64,000 nt of DNA. Origin: JAJFJD01 sp965228695. Lineage in GTDB: Bacteria > Pseudomonadota > Alphaproteobacteria > UBA8366. The notes under the pieces were generated by a model. That model searched no databases, was not told the origin of the DNA, and saw only the letters and a program-made list of their open reading frames with translations. Position numbers and translations under genes: made by a program. Where the stretch lies: NCBI GenBank assembly GCA_965228695.1, contig CBDDIB010000002.1:124001-188000 (forward strand), given 5' to 3'. Positions 28,654-38,166 of this stretch are shown here, in pieces (within the stretch, counting starts at the first letter, position 1; each line of letters starts with the position of its first letter).

Positions 28654-29481
28654 CTACGCCGGTACGGCCAGTTCGTCCGGCAGATGGAACCCAGTGCGTT
28701 TGTGGAAGCGCGGCTCCACATGCGGGAAATGGTTGCGCCGGTGCATGACCGACGTGTTGTCCCACATCAGGATATCGCCCGGCGACCAACTGTGGCAGTA
28801 GACGTTTTCCGGCCGCGTCGCGTGGGCGGTCAACTCGGCGAGCAGCGCATCGGACTCCGCTTCCGGCAGGTCGCCGATCGCGACCATGTGATTCGGGCTG
28901 AGATACAGCGCCTTGCGGTCGAGGTACGGATGCGTCCGCACCATCGGGTGGGTGACGTCGGGAATTTCCTCCAATTGGTCCGCCGACAGGCTATGCCGCC
29001 GCACATGCCCCTTCTTCACCGGCGAATAGACCGCGTTCAACCGGTCGACCCGCGCCCGCAGATCGTTCGGCAGGGTCTCATAGGCGGTGACAAGGTCGGC
29101 GAAACAAGTCTCGCCGCCTTCCTTCGGGATGGTGATGCCATACAGGATCGTGCCGAAAACCGGTTTCGGCGTGTAGCTTTGGTCCGTGTGCCACTCGAGC
29201 ACGCCCTTCACCGGCGCCTCGGTACCGCGGTTCATCGCATACATGACTTCCGGGTGGTCGGGCGATACGAGCTGTGACTGCACATGCACGAAGAGCCGCC
29301 CGAACCGCCGCGTGAAGGCGAGCAGCGCTTCGTCGTCCAGATCCTGCTTCGGGAACACCGCCACCTTGTACTGCATCCACAGGTCGCGCAGCGCCGAGAA
29401 GGCGTCTTCGCTCAACGGCCGCGAAAGATCGACCTCGTCGATCCGCACCGCGAAATCCGACCGTAGTACCGTTTTCTGCAT
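28654..29481 (-). CDS. TauD/TfdA family Fe(II)/2-oxoglutarate dioxygenase
   Basis: This 275-residue non-heme iron oxygenase couples 2-oxoglutarate decarboxylation to hydroxylation of a substrate. The facial triad is H98 and D100 in EWHTDQSY and H247 in TSVMHRRNHF; the 2-oxoglutarate arginine follows near residue 258-262. The start ATG at 29479-29481 is preceded by AGGAGGAAAG, an ideal ribosome-binding site, so an in-frame start further up (29502) is rejected. Substrate unknown; TauD relatives act on taurine, sulfate esters and aryloxyacids. Confidence 0.92.
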   Translation of the reverse strand: MQKTVLRSDFAVRIDEVDLSRPLSEDAFSALRDLWMQYKVAVFPKQDLDDEALLAFTRRFGRLFVHVQSQLVSPDHPEVMYAMNRGTEAPVKGVLEWHTDQSYTPKPVFGTILYGITIPKEGGETCFADLVTAYETLPNDLRARVDRLNAVYSPVKKGHVRRHSLSADQLEEIPDVTHPMVRTHPYLDRKALYLSPNHMVAIGDLPEAESDALLAELTAHATRPENVYCHSWSPGDILMWDNTSVMHRRNHFPHVEPRFHKRTGFHLPDELAVPA

Positions 29482-29640
29482 GGCTTTCCTCCTCCGCCTC
29501 AATATCGCACAGGTCCGCGATTCGCATCGAAATCCCGATCTGCCGGCGAATGCTCCATGCTACGCTTCGCCCGCGAATTCGCCAAACCGGCGCGATGCCG
29601 CGCACGCATCGCCCCAGCCGAACCGAAAGGAGCATGACCC

Positions 29641-30078
29641 ATGGCGTCCACCCCAATGCGCACAGGCGGCTGTCTCTGCGGCAGCGTAAAGTTCGAAGTC
29701 CCCGTGCCGGCAGCCAGGTTCAACCTCTGCCATTGCGCCATGTGCCGGAAATGGTGCAGCGGTCCCTTCATGGGCGTGCATTGCGACGGCCCGGCGGTCT
29801 TTTCCGACGACGCGTCGATGACGTGGTTTCGAAGTTCCGAGTGGGCCGAGCGCGGATTTTGCGGTCGCTGCGGCACCAACCTGTTCTGGCGTCTGGCGGA
29901 CCCGTCGACGCCGATTTACGTCGTGTCCATCGAATCCCTGGACGAACACGACGACATCGAGTTGGAGCGGCATATCTACATCGATCACAAGCCCGAACGT
30001 TACGAGTTCAAGGACGACAAGCCCCGCATCACCGAGGCGGACCTGTTGAAAGAACTTGGAATGACGCCGCCCGACTAG
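29641..30078 (+). CDS. GFA (glutathione-dependent formaldehyde-activating-like) / CENP-V family protein
   Basis: This 145-residue zinc-binding protein has cysteines at residues 11 and 13 (CLC), 30, 32 and 35 (CHCAMC) and 74 and 77 (CGRC), the complete GFA pattern. Most family members lack proven activity; binding or transfer of S-hydroxymethyl-glutathione has been proposed for some. It sits on the opposite strand between two TauD-type dioxygenases. A formaldehyde link would fit if those dioxygenases demethylate their substrates, but this is only inference. Confidence 0.9.
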   Translation: MASTPMRTGGCLCGSVKFEVPVPAARFNLCHCAMCRKWCSGPFMGVHCDGPAVFSDDASMTWFRSSEWAERGFCGRCGTNLFWRLADPSTPIYVVSIESLDEHDDIELERHIYIDHKPERYEFKDDKPRITEADLLKELGMTPPD

Positions 30079-30094
30079 CCGCCCCGATTGTTTG

Positions 30095-30976
30095 CTAGGC
30101 GACCTGCTCGGCGGTCGGCGCCGGTCCCGCCAACGTGGTGCGGCGCATGTCGCGTGCTTCGTCCGGCGGGAACGGGCGGGCGCGGTGCATGGTGCGCTGG
30201 TTGTCCCACATCACGAGATCGCCGAGCGCCCATTTGTGCGAATAGACGAACTCCCGCTGGGTCGCGAATTCCGTGAGGTCGCGCAGGAAGAAGCGCGCCT
30301 CCGGCACCGGCCAGCCCACGATTTCACCGGCATGCGATGACAGATACAGCGACTTGCGCCCGGTCGACGGATGCGTGCGAATCAGCGACTGGCGCACCGG
30401 CTTAAACCGCTCGCGCTCCTCGTCGGTGAAATCCGTAAAGCCGAGCTGCTGGCGCGAGAAGATCTGCGAATGCTCGCAGATCAGACCCTCGCATTGTTCC
30501 TTGCGATCCTCGTCCAGCGCCTCATAGGCGGACCGCATGTCGGCGAATTCCGTATTGCCGCCTTTCGAGACGACGCTCAGCGCATACAGGATCGAGTATT
30601 TGGCCGGCACCGCTTTGAACGAACTATCGGAATGCCAGAGCCGGTTGCCGATGGCGAACAAACGGCGGCGGTCGTTCACCGCGAACGGCTTGTCGTTCTT
30701 GTCCAGATTCGAGACGTCGGCGAAGTTTGGCGGCAATCGGCGATCGGTCTCGGCGCGCAGGCTCGTGCCGAGCGATTGTTCGATGGGTCCGAGGCTCCTG
30801 GTGAACGCGAGCTGTTGTTTCGCTTTCAGTTGCTGACCATGGAAAACCAACACGCCGAATTCATCCATGCCGGCGTGGATCGCCTCGGCATCCGCGGGCG
30901 AAAGAGGATGGGCCAAGTCGATGCCGTCCACTTCCCCGGCGAAACACGGACCGATCTGTCGAATGGTGATGGGCAT
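30095..30976 (-). CDS. TauD/TfdA family Fe(II)/2-oxoglutarate dioxygenase
   Basis: This second TauD-type oxygenase has 293 residues. The iron ligands are H115 and D117 in LWHSDSSF and H264 in RTMHRARPF, with the 2-oxoglutarate arginine in DMRRTTL. The insertion RLPPNFADVSNLD is typical of the TfdA-like branch (2,4-D and related aryloxy acids). The start at 30976 has GGAGG upstream; the open frame continuing to 31630 is non-coding. It is only distantly similar to the neighbour at 28654-29481, so the two probably have different substrates. Confidence 0.92.
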   Translation of the reverse strand: MPITIRQIGPCFAGEVDGIDLAHPLSPADAEAIHAGMDEFGVLVFHGQQLKAKQQLAFTRSLGPIEQSLGTSLRAETDRRLPPNFADVSNLDKNDKPFAVNDRRRLFAIGNRLWHSDSSFKAVPAKYSILYALSVVSKGGNTEFADMRSAYEALDEDRKEQCEGLICEHSQIFSRQQLGFTDFTDEERERFKPVRQSLIRTHPSTGRKSLYLSSHAGEIVGWPVPEARFFLRDLTEFATQREFVYSHKWALGDLVMWDNQRTMHRARPFPPDEARDMRRTTLAGPAPTAEQVA

Positions 30977-31147
30977 GCTGCGGTGCCTCCAATAGTGATG
31001 CTTGTATTTTAGGACAACGGCGCGGAAACGCTCAAATTCACCCCGCAGGGGAGGCTTGCCGATTGCCGATTGCCACCGGCACAGTAGACTGGACCCCTTC
31101 AACCGCCGCGCGCTCGCCCCGCCCGGCTCGCACGAAGGAGAACCCGT

Positions 31148-33166
31148 ATGACGAACCTGATCGAGCTTCGCATCCACGACCGCACTCCCTTCGCAGACGG
31201 CCATGAATTCGGCGAGACCGGTGCCTATGAACGTCTTCGCGGCACCGCGCATTTCGCCGTCGATCCCGCGGCGCCCGCGCAAGCGGATGTCTTCGACATC
31301 GACAAGGCGGCCGACAACGGCAAGGGGCTGGTCGAATTCACGGCGGATTTCTTCATCCTTCAGCCGGCCGACCCGTCGCGCGGCAACAACCGGCTGTTCT
31401 ACGACTTCGGCAACCGGGGTAACATGCGGTCGCTGCAGTTCTTCAACGACGCACCGGGCAGCAACGACCCGCGAACGCTGGCGCATGCCGGCAACGGCTT
31501 TCTGTTCCGGAAGGGTTACACGGTGGTGTGGAGCGCATGGCAGGGCGACCTTGTGCCGGGCAACGACCGCGTCCTGATGCGGCTGCCGGTCGCGCGCGAC
31601 AACGGCAAACCGCTGACCGGCACAATTCAACAGGAATATTCCGTCTCCGCGCGGGGCACGTCGTATCTACCGCTCTCCGGCCGCGTATCGACGCGAAACC
31701 ATCCGACGATCTCGCTCGATACCCGCGAGGCGCGCCTGACCAAGCGGCGCTATCCCTACAGCGACCGCATCGAGATCGCGCCCGGAGACTGGGCCTTCGC
31801 CCGCGTCGAGGGTGGCGAAGGGCAGGACGATCAGGGCGCCGAGATCGGCATCCATCCCTCCGATCAACATTTCCATGTGAAGGGCGGATTCGAACCGGGT
31901 TGGATCTACGAGCTGACCTATACGGGACGCGATCCCCTGGTGCTGGGCCTGGGGCATGTGGCGGTGCGCGATCTGGTCAGCTACCTGCGCCACGGCGAAA
32001 AGGACGCCGCGGGCAACGCCAACCCGACCCGTTCGATCGAGAAGGCCTATTGCTGGGGCCGTTCGCAGACCGGACGCTGCATCCGCGATTTTATCTATCG
32101 CGGCTTCAATGCGGACAAGGACGGCCAGAAGGTTTTCGACGGCGCGTTGCCGCATGTCGCGGGGGCCGGGATGATGCGGATGCATCAACGCTTCGCCAAC
32201 CTGATTACCGGATCCGGCGGCGTCTATGTGGACAACTTCATCTACGGCGACCAATTCCCATTTTCATATGCCGAGACGACCGATCATTTCACCGGCAAGA
32301 CCGACGCCATCCTGACGCGGCCCGACACGGACCCGCTGGTCTTTCACACGCAAACATCGACCGAGTATTGGCAGCGCCGGGGATCGCTCGTCCACACCGA
32401 TACCCAGGGCGACGACCTGCCGCAGCCGGAAACCGTTCGGGTGTATCTTTGGGCCAGCTCGCAGCATTTCGCGAGCCCGCTGGTCGATACGCCGAAGAAA
32501 CCGGCGACCGGCACGAACTTGGTCAATACCGTCCACACCTCGCCCTTCTTCCGGGCGATGCTGGTCGCCATGGACCGCTGGGCGACCGACGGCACGCCGC
32601 CGCCCGACTCCCGCATACCATCCCGCGAAGACGGAACGCTGGTGCCGTTCGAGCATTACGCCGAGACTTTCCCGCGCATTCCCGGACAGGGACTGCCGCA
32701 TGGGCCGTTGAGTCTTCCGTTGCTGGATTTCGGACCCGATGCGGACACCGGATTGATCACGAAATTTCCGGCGGAGATAAAGGATGGGGAGGGATATCCG
32801 ATCCTCGTGCCGGCCACCGATGAGGACGGCAACGAGATCGCGGGTGTGCGCGCACCCATGGTGCAGGCGCCGCTTGGGACCTACACCGCCTGGAACCTGC
32901 GAACGCACGGTCAGGGACGCGGCTATCCGCTCAAACTCGACGGGTCCTACATCCCCTTCCCCGAAACCGCGGAAGAACGGCAGGCGACCGCCGATCCGCG
33001 GCGATGCGTGCTGGACCGATACGAATCGCCGGAGGACTATGTCGACGCGATTCGAAACGCAGCGGAAGCCCTCGCCGCCGAGCGCTTGATCCTGGCGGAA
33101 GATGTCGAACGCTACGTCGCCATGGCCGCCGACTGGGGACGGCCGCGCCACGTGGTTGGACTTTGA
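31148..33166 (+). CDS. Large alpha/beta-hydrolase domain protein
   Basis: This 672-residue protein starts MTNLIELRIHDRTPFADG, with an N-terminal beta-rich region and a C-terminal alpha/beta hydrolase domain. The likely nucleophile is S306 in CWGRSQTGRCIRDF (GxSxxG type). The layout matches an uncharacterised alpha/beta-hydrolase family with a Sugar-like beta domain in front. No signal peptide is present, so it is probably cytoplasmic. AAGGAG precedes the start. It may be an esterase or lactonase; the function is unknown. Confidence 0.8.
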   Translation: MTNLIELRIHDRTPFADGHEFGETGAYERLRGTAHFAVDPAAPAQADVFDIDKAADNGKGLVEFTADFFILQPADPSRGNNRLFYDFGNRGNMRSLQFFNDAPGSNDPRTLAHAGNGFLFRKGYTVVWSAWQGDLVPGNDRVLMRLPVARDNGKPLTGTIQQEYSVSARGTSYLPLSGRVSTRNHPTISLDTREARLTKRRYPYSDRIEIAPGDWAFARVEGGEGQDDQGAEIGIHPSDQHFHVKGGFEPGWIYELTYTGRDPLVLGLGHVAVRDLVSYLRHGEKDAAGNANPTRSIEKAYCWGRSQTGRCIRDFIYRGFNADKDGQKVFDGALPHVAGAGMMRMHQRFANLITGSGGVYVDNFIYGDQFPFSYAETTDHFTGKTDAILTRPDTDPLVFHTQTSTEYWQRRGSLVHTDTQGDDLPQPETVRVYLWASSQHFASPLVDTPKKPATGTNLVNTVHTSPFFRAMLVAMDRWATDGTPPPDSRIPSREDGTLVPFEHYAETFPRIPGQGLPHGPLSLPLLDFGPDADTGLITKFPAEIKDGEGYPILVPATDEDGNEIAGVRAPMVQAPLGTYTAWNLRTHGQGRGYPLKLDGSYIPFPETAEERQATADPRRCVLDRYESPEDYVDAIRNAAEALAAERLILAEDVERYVAMAADWGRPRHVVGL

Positions 33167-33265
33167 TCGTCCTGGCACAACATCTCTAGCGCGTAGGGAA
33201 AGGACGCGGCAGAATGGCATGGCCGCGATGAACCCGTTCCGCCGTCAAGCAGAGGGGTGGTTGGT

Positions 33266-34099
33266 GTGCGATTGATAATTACAGCGTTGCTCGGATTTCT
33301 GTGCTGGTCCGTTGCGATACCGGCGCCGGCCATGGCGAGCCGGTGCATCGCGTTCGTCGACCGGGGACCGGACGCCCCGGCTGCGATTCCGCCGATCGTG
33401 CCTGCGGGATTCTCGCTGGCGGGGACTTCTGTCGCACAAGGCGCGGGCGAAGTGAAGATCACCTACATCGACCACTCCACCTTCCGCTTGCGCACGCCGT
33501 CCGCGGTGGTGATCGCCACGGACTACGCCGGCTACGCCGGGGACGGACCGGTGCCGACGGTGGTCACCATGAACCATGCGCATGAAACGCATTACACCGA
33601 TTTTCCCGACCCCGCCATCGAACACGTGTTGCGGGGCTGGAACCCCAAGGGCGGCCCGGCCGACCACCGGCTGACCGTCCGCGACACCTTGATCCGCAAC
33701 GTCTCCACCGACCTTCGGACCTGGAACCATGAGTTAATCGAAAAGGACGGAAACTCGATCTTCATCTTCGAGGTCGCCGACCTGTGCATCGGCCATCTCG
33801 GCCATCTGCATCACAAGCCGACGCCGCAACAGCTCGCGCGGATCGGCCGGCTCGACGTCGTCTTCGCGCCAGTCGACGGCACCTATACGCTCGACCTGCC
33901 GGCGATGATCGAGGTGCTGAAGGCGCTGCGCGCGAGCCTCGTGATCCCGATGCACTACTTCGCCGGCGATTCGCTGGAGGTATTCCTCGGCGGGATGAGC
34001 AAGGAATTCGCGATCCGGCGACAAAAGGAAAAGACAACGGTCGTGTCGCTCAAATCCCTGCCGGACCGCCCCACCGTCCTGGTACTCCCGGGTCTGTAA
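33266..34099 (+). CDS. Secreted MBL-fold metallo-hydrolase (UlaG-like)
   Basis: This roughly 277-residue protein has a signal peptide (VRLIITALLGFLCWSVA, cleaved near AMA) and a beta-lactamase-fold body. The segment YIDHSTFRLRTPSAVVIATDYAG matches the UlaG-like start, followed by TMNHAHETHYTDF (histidine metal site) and CIGHLGHLHH and VIPMHYF (further ligands). It is likely periplasmic. The start is probably the GTG at 33266, 8 bp after AGAGGGG; another GTG at 33257 is in frame. Substrate unknown. Confidence 0.83.
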   Translation: MRLIITALLGFLCWSVAIPAPAMASRCIAFVDRGPDAPAAIPPIVPAGFSLAGTSVAQGAGEVKITYIDHSTFRLRTPSAVVIATDYAGYAGDGPVPTVVTMNHAHETHYTDFPDPAIEHVLRGWNPKGGPADHRLTVRDTLIRNVSTDLRTWNHELIEKDGNSIFIFEVADLCIGHLGHLHHKPTPQQLARIGRLDVVFAPVDGTYTLDLPAMIEVLKALRASLVIPMHYFAGDSLEVFLGGMSKEFAIRRQKEKTTVVSLKSLPDRPTVLVLPGL

Positions 34100-34181
34100 A
34101 CCGCCGTTAATTTAACCTCCTCTCCTGCCGCACTTGACCCGGTTCGCACTCCACCGGAAGGCGAATTTGTCCGTAACATCA

Positions 34182-34210
34182 TTGACACTACGGCAATTCA
34201 CCTAGTCTAC
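34182..34210 (+). promoter_or_regulatory. Candidate promoter of the TRAP operon
   Basis: A perfect TTGACA (34182-34187) is followed after 15-17 bp by TAGTCT or GTCTAC as a weak -10 region. Transcription would begin about 50 bp before the dctP start, which has a strong GGGAGG ribosome-binding site. A short dyad, CTTGC-N6-GCAAG, overlaps the predicted transcription start at 34210-34225 and might bind a regulator. Confidence 0.4.
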
Positions 34211-34263
34211 TTGCGCGTAGGCAAGACAATAACGAACCAGATCAAAATTGTCGGGAGGAAATT

Positions 34264-35298
34264 ATGCATCGCTTCATCGTCGGCGCAGTTGCCGCCGTCG
34301 CCATCTCCTTTGCGGGAATGGCGCATGCACAGACCGTTATCAAGATCCAGACGGCGAACGCCGCCGGTAGTTTCTCGCTCAACTATCTGAATGAAAATTG
34401 GGTGCCGAAGCTTGAGGCCATGACCTATGGCAAGATCAAGATCGACATCCGCCCCAGCAAATCCGTCGTGCCCCATCGGGAAACGCCGCAAGCGGTCGCC
34501 GCCGGCATCCTGCAGGGCGACCTGAACGCGGTTGCGTATTTCGCGGGCCGTGACCCGGTCTTCGGAATCATGGGCGACCTGATCGCCGGCTACGATACGC
34601 CGTACCAGAAGCAGATGTTCTTCCGTTTCGGCGGCGGGACCGAAATCCTGCAGAAGGCCTGGGACAAGCATTTCCCCGGTAAGATCCACGTCGTCGGCGC
34701 CGGCCCCTTCGCGAAGGAAGCTTTCGTATCGACCGTGCCGATCCGCAAGGTCGAGGACTTGAAGGGACTCAAGCTGCGGTCGCCGGAAGGCATGGCCGCC
34801 GAAGTGTTCCGCCGCACGGGTTCCGCCCCAACGTCGATTCCGTTCCCGGAACTGTACACGGCGCTCGAGAAGAAGGTCGTGGATGCCGCCGATGCGAGCT
34901 CTTACACCAACAACGCGTCGCTGGGCTTCAACAAGATCGCGAAGTATCCGCTCTATCCCGGCATCCACTCGATGGCGGTGCTTCAGTTCGTCATCAACAA
35001 GGACGTCTGGAACAAGATCGGCCCGCAAGGCCAGGCCGCGCTTGAGACCTGGTACTTCGCCGCGTGGACGGATGTGACCCGGGCCACCGACCTGCAAGAC
35101 CGCAAGCTGGTCGCCGCGGACAAGGCCGGCAAAGGAACCCCCGGCGTCGAGATCATCGATTGGCCGCAGGAAGAGCGCGACAAGCTGCGTAAGATTGCAG
35201 CCGGTGCTTGGAAAGACGTTTCCAAGCAGAGCGATCTCGCCAAGGAAGCCTACGAAGCCCACATCAAGTTTATGAAAACGCTCGGCTTGCTGAAGTAG
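34264..35298 (+). CDS. dctP: TRAP transporter substrate-binding protein (DctP family)
   Basis: This periplasmic solute-binding protein of 344 residues has a signal peptide cleaved near residue 22 (AHA/QT). The family's ligand-anchoring arginine region is visible in LRSPEGMAAEVFRRTG followed by IPFPELYTALEKKVVDAA. It delivers a carboxylate ligand to the DctQM membrane complex. Start is preceded by GGGAGGAAATT. The ligand is not predictable; many relatives bind C4-dicarboxylates, keto acids or sulfonates. First gene of dctPQM. Confidence 0.94.
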   Translation: MHRFIVGAVAAVAISFAGMAHAQTVIKIQTANAAGSFSLNYLNENWVPKLEAMTYGKIKIDIRPSKSVVPHRETPQAVAAGILQGDLNAVAYFAGRDPVFGIMGDLIAGYDTPYQKQMFFRFGGGTEILQKAWDKHFPGKIHVVGAGPFAKEAFVSTVPIRKVEDLKGLKLRSPEGMAAEVFRRTGSAPTSIPFPELYTALEKKVVDAADASSYTNNASLGFNKIAKYPLYPGIHSMAVLQFVINKDVWNKIGPQGQAALETWYFAAWTDVTRATDLQDRKLVAADKAGKGTPGVEIIDWPQEERDKLRKIAAGAWKDVSKQSDLAKEAYEAHIKFMKTLGLLK

Positions 35299-35328
35299 GC
35301 AACCATCCGTACCCCCAATAGCGAACAT

Positions 35329-35355
35329 GCCGTGACGAGTCTTTCTCGTCACGGC
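35329..35355 (+). terminator. Stem-loop between dctP and dctQ
   Basis: An 11-bp perfect inverted repeat (GCCGTGACGAG and CTCGTCACGGC) with a TCTTT loop lies 30 bp after the dctP stop and 22 bp before dctQ. There is no T-run behind it, only TAGTTTCG. It is probably an intercistronic hairpin that protects the dctP message end or partly terminates, so that binding protein is made in excess of permease. Confidence 0.6.
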
Positions 35356-35377
35356 TAGTTTCGCGTGGAGCCTGTCC

Positions 35378-35896
35378 ATGAATGCTCTGATTCGCGCGGT
35401 CGATCGCCTGAACCAGTATGTCGGCTTGTCGGTTTCCCACCTCTACATGATCTGCGCCGCCGTCACCGTCTACGAGGTCGCGATGCGGTACTTCTTCAAC
35501 GCACCGACGCAGTGGGCGTTCGAGGTGGTGATGGTCGTCTGCGCGTCGGCCTGGGCGCTGTCCGGGTCCTACGTCACGATGCGGCGGTCGCATATCGCGA
35601 TCACCGTTCTGTACGAACACGTGCACGGCCGCGCGAAGTGGTGGCTCGACCTGTTCATCCTACTGATCAGCCATGCGGCGATGTTCACCTTCGCTTACGC
35701 GCTATGGGACCCGATGGTGCATGCGATCAAGGGCTTGGAGCGCAGCGGCACCTCCTTCAATTCACCGGAACCATTGATCCTGAAGACGTTGCTGTTCGTC
35801 GGCGCGGTGCTCTACAGCCTGCAGCTCGTGGTCAACCTGATCAAGCATTTGACCGGGCACGACGTGCCGAGATCCACCGAGCTTCCGGGGGATTGA
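35378..35896 (+). CDS. dctQ: TRAP transporter small permease (DctQ family)
   Basis: This 172-residue inner-membrane subunit has four hydrophobic segments and the usual DctQ features: YEVAMRYFFNAPTQWAFEV early and SYVTMRRSHIAITVL in the middle. It pairs with DctM. GGAG lies upstream of the start. The gene is 4 bp from dctM. The C-terminus is short and polar (HDVPRSTELPGD). Confidence 0.93.
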   Translation: MNALIRAVDRLNQYVGLSVSHLYMICAAVTVYEVAMRYFFNAPTQWAFEVVMVVCASAWALSGSYVTMRRSHIAITVLYEHVHGRAKWWLDLFILLISHAAMFTFAYALWDPMVHAIKGLERSGTSFNSPEPLILKTLLFVGAVLYSLQLVVNLIKHLTGHDVPRSTELPGD

Positions 35897-35900
35897 GGCG

Positions 35901-37310
35901 ATGAAAGACAACAAACCCCTGCAGGTCGCGATCAGCGTAATCGTCGTCGCGATCACGATCAGCCTCGCCTACGGCTTCTTCAACATGAAGTCGATGGATA
36001 TCCAGTCCTCGACCCTGATCATCGTCGGCTCGATGATCTTCCTGATGGCGCTCGGCATTCCGCTGGGGGTCGTCACCATGACGGTCTCCATCGGCACTGC
36101 CTTGGCCTATTTCGGTGTCCCCGGCCTGTTCCTGGTCGCCAGCAACGCGCAAGGACTGCTCGAAGCCTATCCGCTGGTCGCGGTCCCGCTGTTCGTGCTG
36201 ATGGCCAACATCCTGGAACGCTCGGGCGTCGCCGAGGACTTGTTCGACGCGATGTCGATTATCGCCGGGCGGCTGCGCGGCGGCGTCGCGGTGCAGACCA
36301 CCCTCGTCGCGGTCCTGATGGCGGCGATGACCGGCATCATGGGCGGCGAGATCGTCATGCTCGGGCTGATTGCATTGCCGCAAATGCTGCGGCTAGGCTA
36401 CGACAAAAAACTGGCGATGGGCACCATCTGCGCCGGCGGTTCGCTGGCCACGCTGATCCCGCCGTCGGTGATCATGATCATCTATGGCCTCACCGCGAAC
36501 GTCTCGATCAGCGACCTGTTCCTGGGCGGGTTCCTGCCGGGGTTGCTGCTCGCGAGCCTCTACATCACCTACATCATGATCCGCTGTCAGATTCAACCGC
36601 ACCTGGCGCCCTTGCCCGCGGAAGGGCTGATCCAGATGACCGGCGCCGAGAAGACCGCGAAAATGAAGGGCCTGATCCTGCCGATGCTGTTGATCCTCTG
36701 GGTGCTCGGCAGCATCTACGGCGGCATCGCGACCGTGACCGAAGCCGCGGCGGTCGGCGTGTTCGGCGCGGTGGCGGCGGCGGCGACCCGCAAGAAGCTG
36801 ACCTGGCACATGCTGCAGGAAGCGCTGCGCAAGACCATGATCACGGTCGCCACGATCATCTGGCTGATTCTCGGTGCCGTCAGCTTCGTCGGCATCTACA
36901 ACATTATCGGCGGCAACACCTTCGTGCAGGGCCTGCTGACCGGGTTGGACCTGCCGCCGCTGGGCGTGATCTTCGTCATCATGGGCATCCTGATCGTGCT
37001 CGGCACGTTCATGGAATGGATCGCCATCGCCTACATCACCGTGCCGATCTTCGCGCCGGTAGTGGTCAGCCTGGGCTTCGACCCGATCTGGTTCGGCGTG
37101 CTGTTCGTGATGAACATCCAGATATATTTCCTGTCGCCGCCGTTCGGACCCGCCTGTTTCTGGCTCAAGAGCGTGGCGCCACCGGACATTACGCTGCAGG
37201 AGATATTTCTGGCCGTGCTGCCCTTCATCGGGCTGCAGATCATCGGCCTGACGCTGGTAATGGTCTTCCCGGAGATCGTGCTGCTGCTGCCGCGGGTGAT
37301 CGGCGGATAG
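35901..37310 (+). CDS. dctM: TRAP transporter large permease (DctM family)
   Basis: This 469-residue permease has about 12-14 membrane segments and drives uptake with a sodium gradient in known systems. Family landmarks are AYPLVAVPLFVLMANILERSG, the GGSLATLIPPSVIMIIYG motif and FLSPPFGPACFWLKSVAP near the end. Compared with the usual roughly 430 residues, it carries a longer N-terminus with an extra hydrophobic helix. Operon with dctP and dctQ. Regulation unknown beyond the candidate promoter upstream of dctP. Confidence 0.94.
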   Translation: MKDNKPLQVAISVIVVAITISLAYGFFNMKSMDIQSSTLIIVGSMIFLMALGIPLGVVTMTVSIGTALAYFGVPGLFLVASNAQGLLEAYPLVAVPLFVLMANILERSGVAEDLFDAMSIIAGRLRGGVAVQTTLVAVLMAAMTGIMGGEIVMLGLIALPQMLRLGYDKKLAMGTICAGGSLATLIPPSVIMIIYGLTANVSISDLFLGGFLPGLLLASLYITYIMIRCQIQPHLAPLPAEGLIQMTGAEKTAKMKGLILPMLLILWVLGSIYGGIATVTEAAAVGVFGAVAAAATRKKLTWHMLQEALRKTMITVATIIWLILGAVSFVGIYNIIGGNTFVQGLLTGLDLPPLGVIFVIMGILIVLGTFMEWIAIAYITVPIFAPVVVSLGFDPIWFGVLFVMNIQIYFLSPPFGPACFWLKSVAPPDITLQEIFLAVLPFIGLQIIGLTLVMVFPEIVLLLPRVIGG

Positions 37311-37350
37311 CGGCACACATCTAGGAACGGGCGTCGGATCGGCGGCCCGT

Positions 37351-38166
37351 TTATCCCGGCCACAGTTCCCGGACCGCCTGAAGATTCTCTTCCGACGGAT
37401 CGGTCACGACGACGACCGCGTCGTCGAACCCCATGTCGGCGAGCCGGGCCAGCCGGTCCTTCGCATCCGCCGGGCTGCACTGCAGGGAATAGGGCCCGTC
37501 GTCGGACAACGGCTGGGTCGGCTTCGTCAGGTCGGTCGGGATGTTGGTCACCACGGCGCGCGTGCCGCCCAAGCCCCGGAACCGGTCGATCCCGGCCTTC
37601 AGGGTCGGCGCGCCGGTATAGGTCGCCGACGAAATCCAGCCGTCATATTCCTGCGCCGCCCTCGGGATCCAGCGGCTGCCGGCCCAGCTGCCGATCAGGA
37701 CCGGCGGCCCGCCCTTCGCGGCCGGCGGCGGGGTCAGGTTCGTGCCATCCACCGTCTCGCCGCGCCATAACCGCCGCATCAGCGTCAGCCCGTCCCGCAG
37801 CCGCTTGAACCGGCCTTCGAATGCCAGGCCCACCGCGTCGAAGTCGCCTTGCGTCGACCCGGCGCCGACGCCGAGGGTCAGCCGCCCGCCGGTCATCAGT
37901 TGCGCGGTCAGAACACGATGCGCCAACTCGACCGGATTGCGCAGCGGCACCTGCAGGATGCAGGTGCCCACCTCGATCTTCTCCGTCACGGCCGCCGCAA
38001 CCGACGCCTGGATCAGCGGATCCGGCGTATGATAGCCGCGGCCGATCGTATCGAAGAACCACAAGCCCGCGAACCCGATCCGCTCGGCCGCCTTCATGCC
38101 AGCGACCACCTTCTCGCCGGTGATCGTGTCGTCCGTTGTGGTGGAGATACTGATGCCGAGACGCAT
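37351..38166 (-). CDS. LLM class flavin-dependent oxidoreductase
   Basis: This 271-residue luciferase-like TIM-barrel flavoprotein starts MRLGISISTTTDD and contains the AAERIGFAGLWFFDTIG and LTLGVGAGSTQGDFDAVG segments characteristic of LLM oxidoreductases (FMN or F420). It is convergent with dctM and divergent from an NtaA/DszA-type monooxygenase 152 bp away. The cofactor and substrate cannot be assigned. GGAAG precedes the start. Confidence 0.88.
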   Translation of the reverse strand: MRLGISISTTTDDTITGEKVVAGMKAAERIGFAGLWFFDTIGRGYHTPDPLIQASVAAAVTEKIEVGTCILQVPLRNPVELAHRVLTAQLMTGGRLTLGVGAGSTQGDFDAVGLAFEGRFKRLRDGLTLMRRLWRGETVDGTNLTPPPAAKGGPPVLIGSWAGSRWIPRAAQEYDGWISSATYTGAPTLKAGIDRFRGLGGTRAVVTNIPTDLTKPTQPLSDDGPYSLQCSPADAKDRLARLADMGFDDAVVVVTDPSEENLQAVRELWPG

